DNA of 64,000 nucleotides from VXYL01 sp965116935 (GTDB lineage: Bacteria; Pseudomonadota; Gammaproteobacteria; Pseudomonadales; Azotimanducaceae), in the NCBI GenBank assembly GCA_965116935.1, contig OZ220737.1:310001-374000 (forward strand). Reading direction: 5' to 3'. Below, piece after piece: positions 19,939-28,422 of the stretch. The notes beneath the pieces are model-generated. The model worked only from the letters and a program-made list of their open reading frames with translations. It was not told where the DNA came from and searched no databases. Numbering within the stretch: the stretch's first letter is position 1; the number at the start of each line of letters is the position of its first letter. The position numbers and the translations under genes are program-made.

Positions 19939-19970
19939 CAGCCCGGCTCCGCAAGGAGTCGGGCTTTGCT
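19939..19970 (+). terminator. Orphan copy of the secreted-protein terminator hairpin
   Basis: GCCCGGCTCC-GCAA-GGAGTCGGGC followed by TTTGCTCC is the family hairpin seen after the secreted proteins. Here no such gene precedes it. The preceding bases (CCGGTCCTCCGACCA) match the flank at 22785-22805 inverted. It is probably the remnant of a deleted or partly copied gene. Confidence 0.65.
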
Positions 19971-19987
19971 CCAATACAAGCAAGGAA

Positions 19988-20093
19988 ACGTCAATCTCCT
20001 ACACAACTATGGCAAATGTCCGTCCTTTCGCCTCCGTGAATTAGGGCATTACTCCGTCTGCCGTCGTTGACAAGAATAGAGCCTAGACGGATC
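19988..20093 (+). promoter_or_regulatory. Upstream region shared by three coiled-coil paralogs
   Basis: The block CAATCTCCTACACAACTATG followed by GCAAATG lies about 100 bases before the start, and TTGACAAGAATAGAG about 27 bases before it. The matching parts are found upstream of the paralogs at 22522 (minus strand) and 27868. The first block read inversely starts GTAGGAGATTG, so it is itself a GTAG-type repeat. TTGACA is close to the start codon, so its role as a -35 box is doubtful. Confidence 0.5.
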
Positions 20094-20591
20094 ATGGCCG
20101 AAGCAGCAATGGCAACCGTGGAAACGCCACTCACGGAGGAAGAAGAGGTGGAAATCACCGAGAAGCTGGACGCCCTGCTCACCGAAGTCCGGTCGAGCAG
20201 AAACGAAATCACGGAAGTCAAGCAGGAAATCAAGGAGGTCAAAGAGGAAATCAAGGAGGAAGTCCGCGAGGTCAAGCAGCAGGTAGTTGCCGCGGAGAAG
20301 CGCGTCACGGAATACGTCGATAAGCGCGTGAGTGCGGTCGACGCTCGCGTCGACGATCTGCGCAACGAAGTCACAGAGGGCACGAAGGCGACCAACGCCC
20401 GAATCGACGACCTGCGAAGCGAAGTTGCAGAGGGCGCGAAGGCGACGAACGCTCGCGTCGACGACCTGCGGCAGGACATCCACGCCAACCGGATGTTCAA
20501 GAACAACTGGTATGGAATTGCCATCGCCGCAGCCGCTACCGCGGCCGTGATCGACACCTTCATCCTCCAACTCATGGAGGCCATCCTTTAG
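20094..20591 (+). CDS. Coiled-coil protein with C-terminal membrane anchor (paralog 1 of 3)
   Basis: The 165-residue protein has a long charged helical region (ITEVKQEIKEVKEEIKEEV) and then 11-residue-type repeats (ATNARIDDLRSEVAEGAK). It ends in one hydrophobic segment, about residues 140-158, followed by DTFILQLMEAIL. The paralogs at 22028-22522 and 27868-28326 end GTFVLQLLDAVF and GTFVLQLLEAIR. The arrangement resembles DUF1640/CCDC90-like proteins, but I cannot name a function. The start is the ATG at 20094, shared in context (ACGGATCATGGCCGAAGC) with paralog 3. A GTAG repeat follows 17 bases after the stop. Confidence 0.7.
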   Translation: MAEAAMATVETPLTEEEEVEITEKLDALLTEVRSSRNEITEVKQEIKEVKEEIKEEVREVKQQVVAAEKRVTEYVDKRVSAVDARVDDLRNEVTEGTKATNARIDDLRSEVAEGAKATNARVDDLRQDIHANRMFKNNWYGIAIAAAATAAVIDTFILQLMEAIL

Positions 20592-20607
20592 TACACAAAA
20601 GGGCGCT

Positions 20608-20838
20608 CCCGACACACAAACATTTCGTCGCACACAACAATGGGCAATTACTTACACTGGCCCAGCGCTCCGTTCCTGTATCGTTTGGGCCCATGGCAAC
20701 ACATCCTCGATATCGGCTGGTGAATACAGAACGGCCGCTTGCCTACCATGTGGTCTCGCGCTGCGTCCGGCGCGAATGGCTGCTGGGGCAAGACCCACGC
20801 ACCGGACAGGACCACTCCCACCGCAAAATCTGGGTGTC
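20608..20838 (+). repeat. Left arm of a 231-bp inverted duplication
   Basis: These bases are the reverse complement of 21657-21887 as far as I can read, without a mismatch. They hold a GTAG-repeat variant (TTTCGTCGCAC instead of TTTCGTCCTAC), the transposase upstream region and its first about 49 codons. Confidence 0.9.
20693..20838 (+). pseudogene. Truncated 5' copy of the transposase gene
   Basis: The frame MATHPRYRLVNTERPLAYHV continues to HRKIWVS, identical to the first 49 residues of the intact transposase. It is then cut by a GTAG repeat at 20850. It faces the intact copy. Confidence 0.9.
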
Positions 20839-20977
20839 AAGCAATCTTTCCCGACACACAAACATTTCGTCCTACACGCCGTAGGACATCTCCCACGCAA
20901 GCCCGCCCGGCAGACGACGCGGTCAGCTCACTTCGAGGGTGGAGTGGGAGCGGCTGGGCGCCGGGCCGTGCCGGCTG

Positions 20978-21802
20978 TCAGGAATCTGCTGCAGCCGTGT
21001 CTCGCGGCGGGGACGCGTCGCGCGGTCGCTCGAGATGTTCCGCCAGCAGAGCAGCGGCACGGTTCCTATAGTCGCCGAATGACATTCCCAGGCGGGGTTG
21101 GGGCTCGCCGTCGTCGGCGAGGCCCGACACCAGCGGTTCGAGGGGTTCGGTCGCGCTCGTGCCGCGTTGCAGGCGCAGCGCCAGCGACGTGTGCTCGCAA
21201 TCCTCGAGGCGTTGCGCGATCCCAGCCCGCACCGGGTTCAGGTCCACGTAGCACATTGTCGCGACCACATCCTCCGTGGAGCGCAAAGGTCCCGAAAAGA
21301 AGCGCTGCTCGAAGAAGTGTCCGGTGCAGTCCTCCTCACGGTTCGCGCGCCGAGCGATCGGCTGCTTCAGATGGCGCATGAACCACGACAGCGATCCAAG
21401 AATCTTGCGTGCCTTTGCCAGCCTGTACTCGTCGTCGAGGAGCATTTCCGTCACCTCCGTCAGGCGCTCCTGCTCGACGACGCCATCCGCACTTCGGGGC
21501 GGAAACGCCTCCGTGTAGCGGCGCGCCACCGTTTCCGGTCGCCAACGCTCGCTGGCCTTTGGGTCGTGCAGCAAGGCGAGGTGGAAGTGGTTGCTCATCA
21601 CCGCGAAGGCGTCCAGCGCGACGGCAAACAGGGACGACAGGCCGAGCGCCCGCTCCGACACCCAGATTTTGCGGTGGGAGTGGTCCTGTCCGGTGCGTGG
21701 GTCTTGCCCCAGCAGCCATTCGCGCCGGACGCAGCGCGAGACCACATGGTAGGCAAGCGGCCGTTCTGTATTCACCAGCCGATATCGAGGATGTGTTGCC
21801 AT
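20978..21802 (-). CDS. REP-associated / IS200-type Y1 (HUH) transposase
   Basis: The 274-residue protein starts MATHPRYRLVNTERPLAYHV. The HUH motif is His72-Phe-His74 in AVMSNHFHLALL, and CTGHFFEQRF with YVDLNPVRAGI comes further on. These are features of the long RAYT-like branch of Y1 transposases, which nick single-stranded DNA at hairpin ends. I could not place the catalytic tyrosine with certainty. The helix SLSWFMRHLKQPIARRAN has none, so Tyr122 in DDEYRLAKARKI is the nearest candidate. The gene is intact, flanked by GTAG repeats, and its 5' end is duplicated in inverted orientation. Confidence 0.85.
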   Translation of the reverse strand: MATHPRYRLVNTERPLAYHVVSRCVRREWLLGQDPRTGQDHSHRKIWVSERALGLSSLFAVALDAFAVMSNHFHLALLHDPKASERWRPETVARRYTEAFPPRSADGVVEQERLTEVTEMLLDDEYRLAKARKILGSLSWFMRHLKQPIARRANREEDCTGHFFEQRFFSGPLRSTEDVVATMCYVDLNPVRAGIAQRLEDCEHTSLALRLQRGTSATEPLEPLVSGLADDGEPQPRLGMSFGDYRNRAAALLAEHLERPRDASPPRDTAAADS

Positions 21803-21887
21803 GGGCCCAAACGATACAGGAACGGAGCGCTGGGCCAGTGTAAGTAATTGCCCATTGTTGTGTGCGACGAAATGTTTGTGTGTCGGG
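21657..21887 (-). repeat. Right arm of the 231-bp inverted duplication
   Basis: Reverse complement of 20608-20838. This arm contains the start of the intact transposase gene and its upstream GTAG repeat. Confidence 0.9.
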
Positions 21888-22027
21888 AAAGATTGGCCGG
21901 CCTACACTCGAGGTGCGTTGACCCCATCCTCCTCCGGTGCGGTAGTGTGCGGCATCACCTTGTCCCACTGTGAGACGAGGATGCCTGTGTGTCGGGGACA
22001 GGGGGCCTCAGGAGGAGGGCTGCTGAT

Positions 22028-22522
22028 TCAGAAGACGGCGTCCAAGAGTTGCAGGACGAAGGTGCCGATCACCGCGATGCCGACGAGGGCAGCAATGCCC
22101 AGCCCGATGCGACTGTGCCTGAAGATGGTGACGTTTTGGATTTCCGTGCGCAGGTCGTCGACGCGCTTGTCAACGTGCGCCGTGGTCTCCGTCCGGACAT
22201 CCTTGATGTCCTGCCGGATGTCCTTGATGTCCTCCCGGACTTCCTGAAAGCGCTCGTTGGTACGCTGCTCCGAGGCGGCGATCGCCGCGGTAGTGCGCTG
22301 CTCCACGCCAGCGATGTCGGCGCGCAGCGCTTGAAACTGCTCGCTCGTGTGCTGGTCCCTGCTTGCCATCTCGGCGCGCAGGGCCTGAAACTGCTCGCTC
22401 GTGCGCTGGTCTCTGCTTGCCATTTCAGCGCGCAAGGTCTCGAACATCTCCTTGATTTCCATTTCTTCCTTCTCCGTGGCCTGATCCATCAGGACTGCTG
22501 CGACGCTTGACTGTTCGGGCAT
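22028..22522 (-). CDS. Coiled-coil protein with C-terminal membrane anchor (paralog 2 of 3)
   Basis: The 164-residue protein has tandem 17-residue blocks (RDQRTSEQFQALRAEMAS, twice), then EVREDIKDIRQDIKDVR. One hydrophobic segment (LGIAALVGIAVIGTFVLQLL) ends in LDAVF. The end and the membrane segment match paralogs 1 and 3. The ATG at 22522 is preceded by AAGAGG at 8 bases; an ATG six codons upstream is possible. A remnant of the GTAG repeat (TGTGTGTCGGGG) lies about 35 bases after the stop, so the gene is flanked on that side by the same element as paralog 1. Confidence 0.7.
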   Translation of the reverse strand: MPEQSSVAAVLMDQATEKEEMEIKEMFETLRAEMASRDQRTSEQFQALRAEMASRDQHTSEQFQALRADIAGVEQRTTAAIAASEQRTNERFQEVREDIKDIRQDIKDVRTETTAHVDKRVDDLRTEIQNVTIFRHSRIGLGIAALVGIAVIGTFVLQLLDAVF

Positions 22523-22751
22523 GATGATCCTCTTCCGCATTCGTTTTTGTCAATCGGCGGCGGGAGAAATTGTGCCCGGTTCTGGCAGATAAAAAAGTCG
22601 GGCATTTGCCATAGTTGTGTAGGAGATCGACCACTCGTGAAGTTGCCGCTCATACACATCCATCGGCGCCGGTCCGGCAATGCGCCCTCGCACGTCGGCT
22701 GTGTGGGAGACGTGCCACGGCATGCAGGACGAAAGAGGCAATCAAGGACCA

Positions 22752-22784
22752 AGAAAAAGCCCGGCTCCTTGCGGAGCCGGGCTT
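22752..22784 (-). terminator. Intrinsic terminator after the secreted-protein fragment
   Basis: On the minus strand AAGCCCGGCTCC-GCAA-GGAGCCGGGCTT is followed by TTTCTT, a strong stem with a T-run. It lies about 55 bases after the stop of the fragment at 22839-23183. Confidence 0.9.
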
Positions 22785-22838
22785 GTCGGAGGACCGGGTT
22801 GACCGGGGTGGACGGTCAGGCCCGGAGAGTTGCGATCA

Positions 22839-23183
22839 CTAGCTACCGCCGACGTAGGTGTTGTTCACCAGTGTGCCGGAGTTGCCGTCGCGGGTCAGTT
22901 GCTGAACCGTGACAGCACCCTTCGACAGGACTCGGCAGGAATGGCGGGTGGTCGGCTCCATGCCCGTCACGCCCTCGATGTCCTCGCCGCTCCACACCAT
23001 GACGCTGTTGCCGCCGATCATCGGCGCTTCGCCGAAGCCGCGCACGCCCATGTCGTCCCAGCACTCCAGGAACACCCGGCAGCCAGAGGACGCTTCGCAG
23101 CGAACGCGCACGTTGCCTTTGTCGCCGGTGCCGTTGGTGGAGTGCGGGATGGCGTACGCCATGACCGCACCGCCTACGCCATT
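22839..23183 (-). pseudogene. C-terminal fragment of the secreted-protein family (copy 3)
   Basis: Only the last about 114 residues remain: VMAYAIPHSTNGTGDKGNVR, CRVFLECWDDMGVRGFGEAP, SCRVLSKG and LVNNTYVGGS. This equals the C-terminal block of the 30228-31946 protein with substitutions. The downstream flank to about 22633 also matches the flank of that gene (30020-30227). The 5' part of the gene and the signal peptide are missing. It is a partial duplication. Confidence 0.85.
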
Positions 23184-23315
23184 GAAAAAAGGCCGATCCA
23201 AAACACCCCTTGTTCCTCGAAAACGATGCCGACATGCCGATTTCGTGTGGTAACAAATGGGGGAACATCTCCCGTTTTTTCGCCGTTTTTCCCCTTTCGA
23301 CGCCGCTCCCCTGCT

Positions 23316-24491
23316 TCAGTTGCCGTTCACTGTGCGCATCAGATAGTCCGCCCATTCCTGCATCAGCGTCCGCCGCCGGTCGAGGAGGTCAGACCGTGCA
23401 TAGGCCGCCTCCACCTGGTTTTGAATAGCGTGCGCCAGCGCCGCTTCCATCACGGCGTGAGGCGTATCCGTCTGTTCCGATGCCCAGTCGCGGAAGGAGG
23501 ACCGGAACCCGTGCGGAACCGCGTCGATACGCAAATCGCGCATCAGTTTCACCGGCGTCCCGCTGTCCACCGCTCTCCCCCGCACTCGAGACGGGAACAA
23601 CAAAGAACCTCTCCGGATGTGCCGCGCCTCGTCGAGCACCATGAGGGCCCGGTCGGAAAGCGGCACGCGGTGCTCGCGTTTGTTCTTCATCCGTTCGTGC
23701 GGGATCACCCAGGTGGATGACGCGAAGTCCACCTCGTACCAAGTGGCCAACCGCGCCTCGCCCGAACGCACGGCACACAACACCATGAACTCGAGCACCA
23801 GCCGAACGCCGGGGCTGCTTTCCGAATGGCGGATCCGCCGGAGCGCGGCGCCCACCTGCCGGTACGGCAATGCCCGCTGGTGGGCGCGTCGTCGCTCAAC
23901 CCTCGGCAACGCCTGGCCGATCGACTCGCCGGCGGGATTGTCTTCGCGCAGCCCCTGGGCGATCGCCCACTTCATCACCGTTGCGATGCGCCGCCGCACC
24001 CGCCGAGCCGTTTCGTGCTTGTCAATCCAAATGGGGAGCAGAACAGACATCACGTCTGACATTGACACCGTATGGACCGTCTTGTGGCCGATGCGCGGGA
24101 GGGCATACTCGCGCATTGACGCGCGCCACTGGTCGGCGGTGCGGCCGCCCTCCTTCCACATCGGTTCGTGCATCGCGATCACCGTTTCGAGGGCCTCCTC
24201 GAAGGTCGGCGCGCCGCGCTTTCGCAGCACCATCGGATCGCCGCCAGCGCGGATAAGGCGGAGGTTGTCGAGGGCAATCTCGCGAGCCTCCTTGAGCGTG
24301 ACAATCCTCGCGCTACCGAGGCCCAGATCGCGTCTCACACCATGGATGACGACTCGCTGGACCCACGACTTGCCCCCACGAATCCCCGGCTTCACGAGCA
24401 GATACAGGCCGTTTCCATCGCCGTAGCGGCGCGGCTTCTCGGTCGCTTGCACGGTCTTCACGAACGCCGCTGTGAGGCGTGTGCAGGGCAT
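23316..24491 (-). CDS. Tyrosine-type integrase (P4-like)
   Basis: The 391-residue protein has an N-terminal DUF4102-type domain (YGDGNGLYLLVKPGIRGGKSW). The catalytic domain carries Arg242 (CAVRSGEAR), His327-Arg330 (HGFRSSFRDW), His354 (ALAHAIQNQVEAAYARSD) and the nucleophile Tyr364. All five key residues are present, so it should be active. Such integrases usually sit at one end of a genomic island next to a tRNA; here no tRNA and no phage genes are adjacent. It may have brought part of the surrounding accessory region. Confidence 0.93.
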   Translation of the reverse strand: MPCTRLTAAFVKTVQATEKPRRYGDGNGLYLLVKPGIRGGKSWVQRVVIHGVRRDLGLGSARIVTLKEAREIALDNLRLIRAGGDPMVLRKRGAPTFEEALETVIAMHEPMWKEGGRTADQWRASMREYALPRIGHKTVHTVSMSDVMSVLLPIWIDKHETARRVRRRIATVMKWAIAQGLREDNPAGESIGQALPRVERRRAHQRALPYRQVGAALRRIRHSESSPGVRLVLEFMVLCAVRSGEARLATWYEVDFASSTWVIPHERMKNKREHRVPLSDRALMVLDEARHIRRGSLLFPSRVRGRAVDSGTPVKLMRDLRIDAVPHGFRSSFRDWASEQTDTPHAVMEAALAHAIQNQVEAAYARSDLLDRRRTLMQEWADYLMRTVNGN

Positions 24492-24540
24492 CTGTCGGCC
24501 TGGCGGAAAAAAACGCGAGCGAGCTTACACGATGATTTGG

Positions 24541-24584
24541 GAAATCCATGGAGTCACATAAGATATGGAAATTACATGGATTTC
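24541..24584. promoter_or_regulatory. Inverted repeat upstream of the integrase
   Basis: GAAATCCATG at 24541-24550 and CATGGATTTC at 24575-24584 are perfect 10-base inverted halves in a locally AT-rich stretch. They lie 50 bases upstream of the integrase start. It could be an operator or a recombination-site arm. Confidence 0.5.
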
Positions 24585-24730
24585 ATTGGTCACCTTGCGC
24601 TTTAGACCGACTCTCGGCCCGCCGCCCTCGCACGCCGAGGCGGCTCGTGTGGAGACGATGCATGAGGTCAAGCAGAAGTGCCTAAAAGAGCCGTTCACAG
24701 CAAAGTTCATCGGCCTGCTATTCTGCCCGC

Positions 24731-25888
24731 ATGACTGAACTGCAAGATCAGATCGTCGCGGACATCCGAGGCTGGGACGCGATCGAAGACCACCGCACCG
24801 GCACCGAGGGCGACGCCGCCACCTCCGAGTGGTTGGCGGGCCTGACCCGCGTTGCCGGTGGAACGCCGCAAGTGCAAGCGTTCCCCTTCAACCGCTGGGT
24901 GCTCGGCAACTGCGCGGTGGCCGTCAATGGCCGAGGCGCAGACGGCGTGCCGCTCTTCGACGGCGGCATAACGGGCCCCGCCGGCGTCGAAGGCACCCTC
25001 GCATCTCTGGCGGACGGCGACGCCGGCATCGGCATCGGCCCAATCGGCAACGCCGCTCCACCCGGGGCGAACGAGCGCTTCGCCCGCGCTCGAGCGGCGG
25101 GCAATTGCGCTGCCCTGGTGGCCGTTGCCGCCATGGATGCCGACGTTCCGGGCCTGGCCTTGCAGAATGCCGACCGCTTCGTCGATCCATTTGGGCCGCC
25201 CGTGCTGCAGGTTTCGAGCCAAGAGGGCAACTGGCTTCTGAACGCGGCAGCACGTGGGGTGTCCGCAAGCGTTGTCGTCGATGTGGCACTGGAGCCCGCC
25301 ACTGCCAGCAACGTTGTGGTGCGCATTGCCGGGCGAGACCCAGAGCTTGCGCCGGTGGTGGTGATGACGCCGAAAAGCGCCTGGTGGACATGCACGGCCG
25401 AACGCGGCGGCGGCATCGTCATCTGGCTCGCCTTGCTCCGCCACTTTGCGGCCAATCCGCCTAGGCGCTCCGTGGTCTTCGCCGCCACCACGGGCCATGA
25501 GCTGGGCCACACGGGCCTGGACCACTTCCTGCGAGAAGACCCCGCGCTCGCCAAAGCGGCCCACGTTTGGATCCACCTAGGCGCCAACTTCGTGGCGAAG
25601 GACTCCGAACGCCGCCTGCAAACCTCAGATGCGGGGCTGCAGGCTTTGGCCGAGCAATCGATGGCGGCCCACAACGTGCCGCCCCAGTCGATCCGCGCTC
25701 CGGGCCTGCGCCCCTTCGGCGAGGCACGCAACATCTACGACGCCGGCGGCCGCTACCTATCCTGGCTAGGCTCCAACCGCTGGTTCCACCACCCAACCGA
25801 TCGCTGGCCCCACACCATCGACCTTGACGCCGCGAACCGCATGACCAACGCCATGCTGGAAATCGCAAGCTCGATCGCCAACGGCTGA
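24731..25888 (+). CDS. M28-like peptidase family protein with degenerate metal site
   Basis: The 385-residue protein follows the M28 aminopeptidase layout. It has an N-terminal PA-like insert region, then VVVMTPKSAWWTCTAERGGGI, RRSVVFAATTGHELGHTGLDHFL and a C-terminal HHPTDRWPHTID. In active M28 enzymes the first motif carries His and Asp zinc ligands (H.D.....D). Here they are replaced (MTPKSAW, AERGG), although the Glu-Glu region GHELGH and the late His are kept. It may be a non-catalytic homologue or use a different site. There is no signal peptide, so it is probably cytoplasmic. Confidence 0.75.
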   Translation: MTELQDQIVADIRGWDAIEDHRTGTEGDAATSEWLAGLTRVAGGTPQVQAFPFNRWVLGNCAVAVNGRGADGVPLFDGGITGPAGVEGTLASLADGDAGIGIGPIGNAAPPGANERFARARAAGNCAALVAVAAMDADVPGLALQNADRFVDPFGPPVLQVSSQEGNWLLNAAARGVSASVVVDVALEPATASNVVVRIAGRDPELAPVVVMTPKSAWWTCTAERGGGIVIWLALLRHFAANPPRRSVVFAATTGHELGHTGLDHFLREDPALAKAAHVWIHLGANFVAKDSERRLQTSDAGLQALAEQSMAAHNVPPQSIRAPGLRPFGEARNIYDAGGRYLSWLGSNRWFHHPTDRWPHTIDLDAANRMTNAMLEIASSIANG

Positions 25889-26120
25889 ACCCCTCTCCGC
25901 CCGCCGCCTTCCAACGCCGTCCTCCGTCCGAGGGAAGGGCGCTCTCTCCCCCCACGCGCGCCACGGCGCGTCATTTTGCATCGCATTGTACAATCGCGTT
26001 CAAACTGTCCAATGCATTGCCAGGAGGGTTCTGCTCACGCGACTTGCGGCAGCCTGGGCCAACCGAATGCGGCTCCGGTTGCGCCGTTGCACTTGAGCAA
26101 CGCCGCCAAAGGATGTCGCC

Positions 26121-27440
26121 ATGAGGATTCCGAGCACGCCGCCTCCCTACCGCGATGTCCTTCGCTCCATCCCCTCCGAACGGCTTCTGGAAATCGCGAC
26201 CGCAGTTGCCGCAGAGGATCGCTATCTGCACTGGGACGAACTGCGCTTCCGCACGCCCCCAGGTGACCTGTCGGTCGAGGAATGGTGGGTGGCCACAAAG
26301 CTTGCCCGCGCCAGCGCACGCCGCCCACTGCCGTTTGAAGACGACGCCGGCCGCGAGTTCTCGTTCACGGAACACGGCCATCTCTACCGTGCGCTGCTCG
26401 CCCTCGATCAACGCATCGGCGCGCACCCCTCCATCTCCCTGCCGGACCTGGGCAGCGCGGCCGCCCGTCCAGGCCATCTTGTGCGATCGCTGGTGGAGGA
26501 AGCCATCCATTCCAGCCAGCTCGAAGGCGCCGCCACCACGCGCAGGGTCGCCAAGGAGATGTTGCGCACCGGTCGCCCGCCCAACGACACCAGCGAGCGA
26601 ATGATCGCCAACAACTACCAAGCGATGGACTTCATCCGCAACCATGCCCAAGACCCGCTTTCCACGGACATGCTGCTTGAGATCCAGCGCATCCTCACCA
26701 GGGACACCCTTGATGCCACTGCCGTCGGTCGTTTCCGCGACGAAACGGACGACGTCCACGTGATTGATTCCGACAACCAGATTCTCCACACCCCACCGCC
26801 CGCCCTCGAGCTCCCAGAACGCCTGTCAAAACTGATCGACTTCGCGAACTCGCCGCCCACGGACACGACCCTGCACCCAACCATCCGGGCGATTCTGCTG
26901 CACTTCATGATTGGCTACGACCATCCATTCGTCGACGGCAACGGCCGCACTGCTCGCGCCCTTTTTTATTGGTCCATGGCACGCTCCAACTACGGCCTGA
27001 TGCAGTACCTCTCGATCTCGGAATTCATCCAAAAATCAATGCCTGCCTATGCCCGTTCCTATATCTACTCGGAAAACGACGACAACGACGTGACGTATTT
27101 TCTCCATTACAACCTCCACATCATCGGCCAGTGCATGGAAGCGCTGCGCGAACATCTGGCCCGCCAAGCCCAAGAGCGAAGACGCCTGGAAGCGCTCCTA
27201 ACCGAAGGCGATGCGCCCCCGCTCAACCCCCGTCAAGCAGCTCTGCTTGCCCATCTGAATAGGCATTCGGACACCGTTTACACCATCGAAGGCCACAGAA
27301 ACTCCCACCAAATCAGCTACCACACAGCGCGAAAAGACCTCGACGACCTCGCGAAACGAGGCCTGCTGCAGGCGTCCACGCGTGGCAGGAAGTTGCTGTA
27401 TCGGAAGGGCGAGACGGTCGGGGATCGGCTGGGTGGATGA
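26121..27440 (+). CDS. Fic family protein (AMP-transferase, autoinhibited class II)
   Basis: The 439-residue protein has the Fic motif HPFVDGNGRTAR at residues 268-279. The N-terminal inhibitory motif SSQLEG at 131-136 has its Glu positioned to block ATP. This is the Fic_N plus Fic arrangement of class II enzymes that AMPylate target hydroxyls. The C-terminal part after residue 360 (NPRQAALLAHLNRHSDTVYTI..SYHTARKDLDDLAKRGLL) is a winged-helix DNA-binding domain, common in this branch. The target is unknown. It has no partner gene. Confidence 0.93.
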   Translation: MRIPSTPPPYRDVLRSIPSERLLEIATAVAAEDRYLHWDELRFRTPPGDLSVEEWWVATKLARASARRPLPFEDDAGREFSFTEHGHLYRALLALDQRIGAHPSISLPDLGSAAARPGHLVRSLVEEAIHSSQLEGAATTRRVAKEMLRTGRPPNDTSERMIANNYQAMDFIRNHAQDPLSTDMLLEIQRILTRDTLDATAVGRFRDETDDVHVIDSDNQILHTPPPALELPERLSKLIDFANSPPTDTTLHPTIRAILLHFMIGYDHPFVDGNGRTARALFYWSMARSNYGLMQYLSISEFIQKSMPAYARSYIYSENDDNDVTYFLHYNLHIIGQCMEALREHLARQAQERRRLEALLTEGDAPPLNPRQAALLAHLNRHSDTVYTIEGHRNSHQISYHTARKDLDDLAKRGLLQASTRGRKLLYRKGETVGDRLGG

Positions 27441-27464
27441 GGGTGCGGGCGGTCGTCCCGGCAA

Positions 27465-27700
27465 CGCGGTGTAGGGGACGGGCTTGTCCCGTACCTTGCC
27501 GGCCAACGCGCGGCAGCTCGGCACGACGAAAGAACGTCCCGGGCCGCACAGCCGCGGAGGGTCCTTTTGGGGCGAGGGCGTCTCGCCCTCGCGCGCGCCG
27601 CAAGGCGCGTCAGGTGGCATGGACGGCGCAGCATGTCCCAAGAACACGCGCCTCTCGGCGCGTTGCGAGGGCGAGACGCCCTCGCCCCATGGGGCTCGAC
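27465..27700. repeat. GTAG-headed hairpins after the Fic gene
   Basis: GTAGGGGACGGGCTTGTCCC at 27473 matches the unit at 3268. GGCGAGGGCGTCTCGCCCTC at about 27570 and GCGAGGGCGAGACGCCCTCG at about 27665 are inverted copies of the GAGGGCG type, with GCGCCGCAAGGCGCG next to them. No gene is supported from 27441 to 27867. A block matching the shared upstream region of the coiled-coil paralogs starts at 27764. Confidence 0.75.
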
Positions 27701-27867
27701 TTCGAGGTACATGAGGGGGTTGTCAACGTGTTACGCAGTCTGTTCCATGCAAGCAAGAAAGGGCCAATCTCCTACACAAGTGTGGCAAAAGTCTGGCTTT
27801 TTTGTCCCGCCGATTCCTTGACAATGGACGTGGCGGTCATTGACAAGACTAGAGGCACAGACGGATC

Positions 27868-28326
27868 ATGGCCGAAGCAAGCACAGCGGCCCCAACCCTC
27901 GCGGAAGACAGGGAGACGGAAGAAATGGACAACCAAGAACTGCTCCGAATCCTGCGCGCCGACATGAGCGCCGCAGAAGGCCGCACCGACCGGCGATTTG
28001 AGGAAGTCAAGCAGGAGATTGCCGCGACGGAGAAGCGTGTCATGGCGCACGTCGATCAGCGCATCCAGGCCGTGGACCAGCGGATCGACGAAACCGCCAA
28101 GGCCGTGAACCAGCGCATCGATGCGGTGGACCAGCGGATCGACGAAGGCGCCAAGGCCATGAACCAGCGCATCGACGCCGTGAACCAGCGGATCGACGAC
28201 CTGCGCGACTACATCGAGGCCAACCGGCTCTTCAAGAACAACTGGCGCACCTTCGTCGTCGCCGCCCTCGCCACCGCCGCCGTAGTCGGCACCTTCGTCC
28301 TCCAACTCCTGGAAGCCATCCGCTAG
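27868..28326 (+). CDS. Coiled-coil protein with C-terminal membrane anchor (paralog 3 of 3)
   Basis: The 152-residue protein contains repeats of the form AVDQRIDETAKAVNQRIDAV (11-residue periodicity). Then comes YIEANRLFKNNWRTFVVAALATAAVVGTFVLQLLEAIR, which aligns with paralog 1 (IHANRMFKNNWYGIAIAAAA..DTFILQLMEAIL). The start context GACGGATCATGGCCGAAGC is the same as in paralog 1. It is followed by a MazEF pair. The function is unknown. Confidence 0.7.
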   Translation: MAEASTAAPTLAEDRETEEMDNQELLRILRADMSAAEGRTDRRFEEVKQEIAATEKRVMAHVDQRIQAVDQRIDETAKAVNQRIDAVDQRIDEGAKAMNQRIDAVNQRIDDLRDYIEANRLFKNNWRTFVVAALATAAVVGTFVLQLLEAIR

Positions 28327-28422
28327 CTGAAGCAACCCGCCGCGGCCCTTCCTCGAATGCGTTGACTCGCCGTATCTACACTGGATACACTCGATGCTGT
28401 GTTCCCAGTCGGAAGTAAGTTC

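Larger units (their letters stand above)
20840..21887 (-). mobile_element. Y1-transposase element bounded by GTAG repeats
   Basis: The unit runs from the GTAG repeat at 21863-21887 (5' side of the transposase) to the GTAG repeat at 20850-20875 (3' side). The two terminal repeats are inverted to each other. Copies of the 3' end alone, always ending at the same repeat, occur at 18590-18878 and inverted near 29500 and 29840, which marks the element boundary. This is the layout of a REP-associated transposase with its REP ends. Confidence 0.7.
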
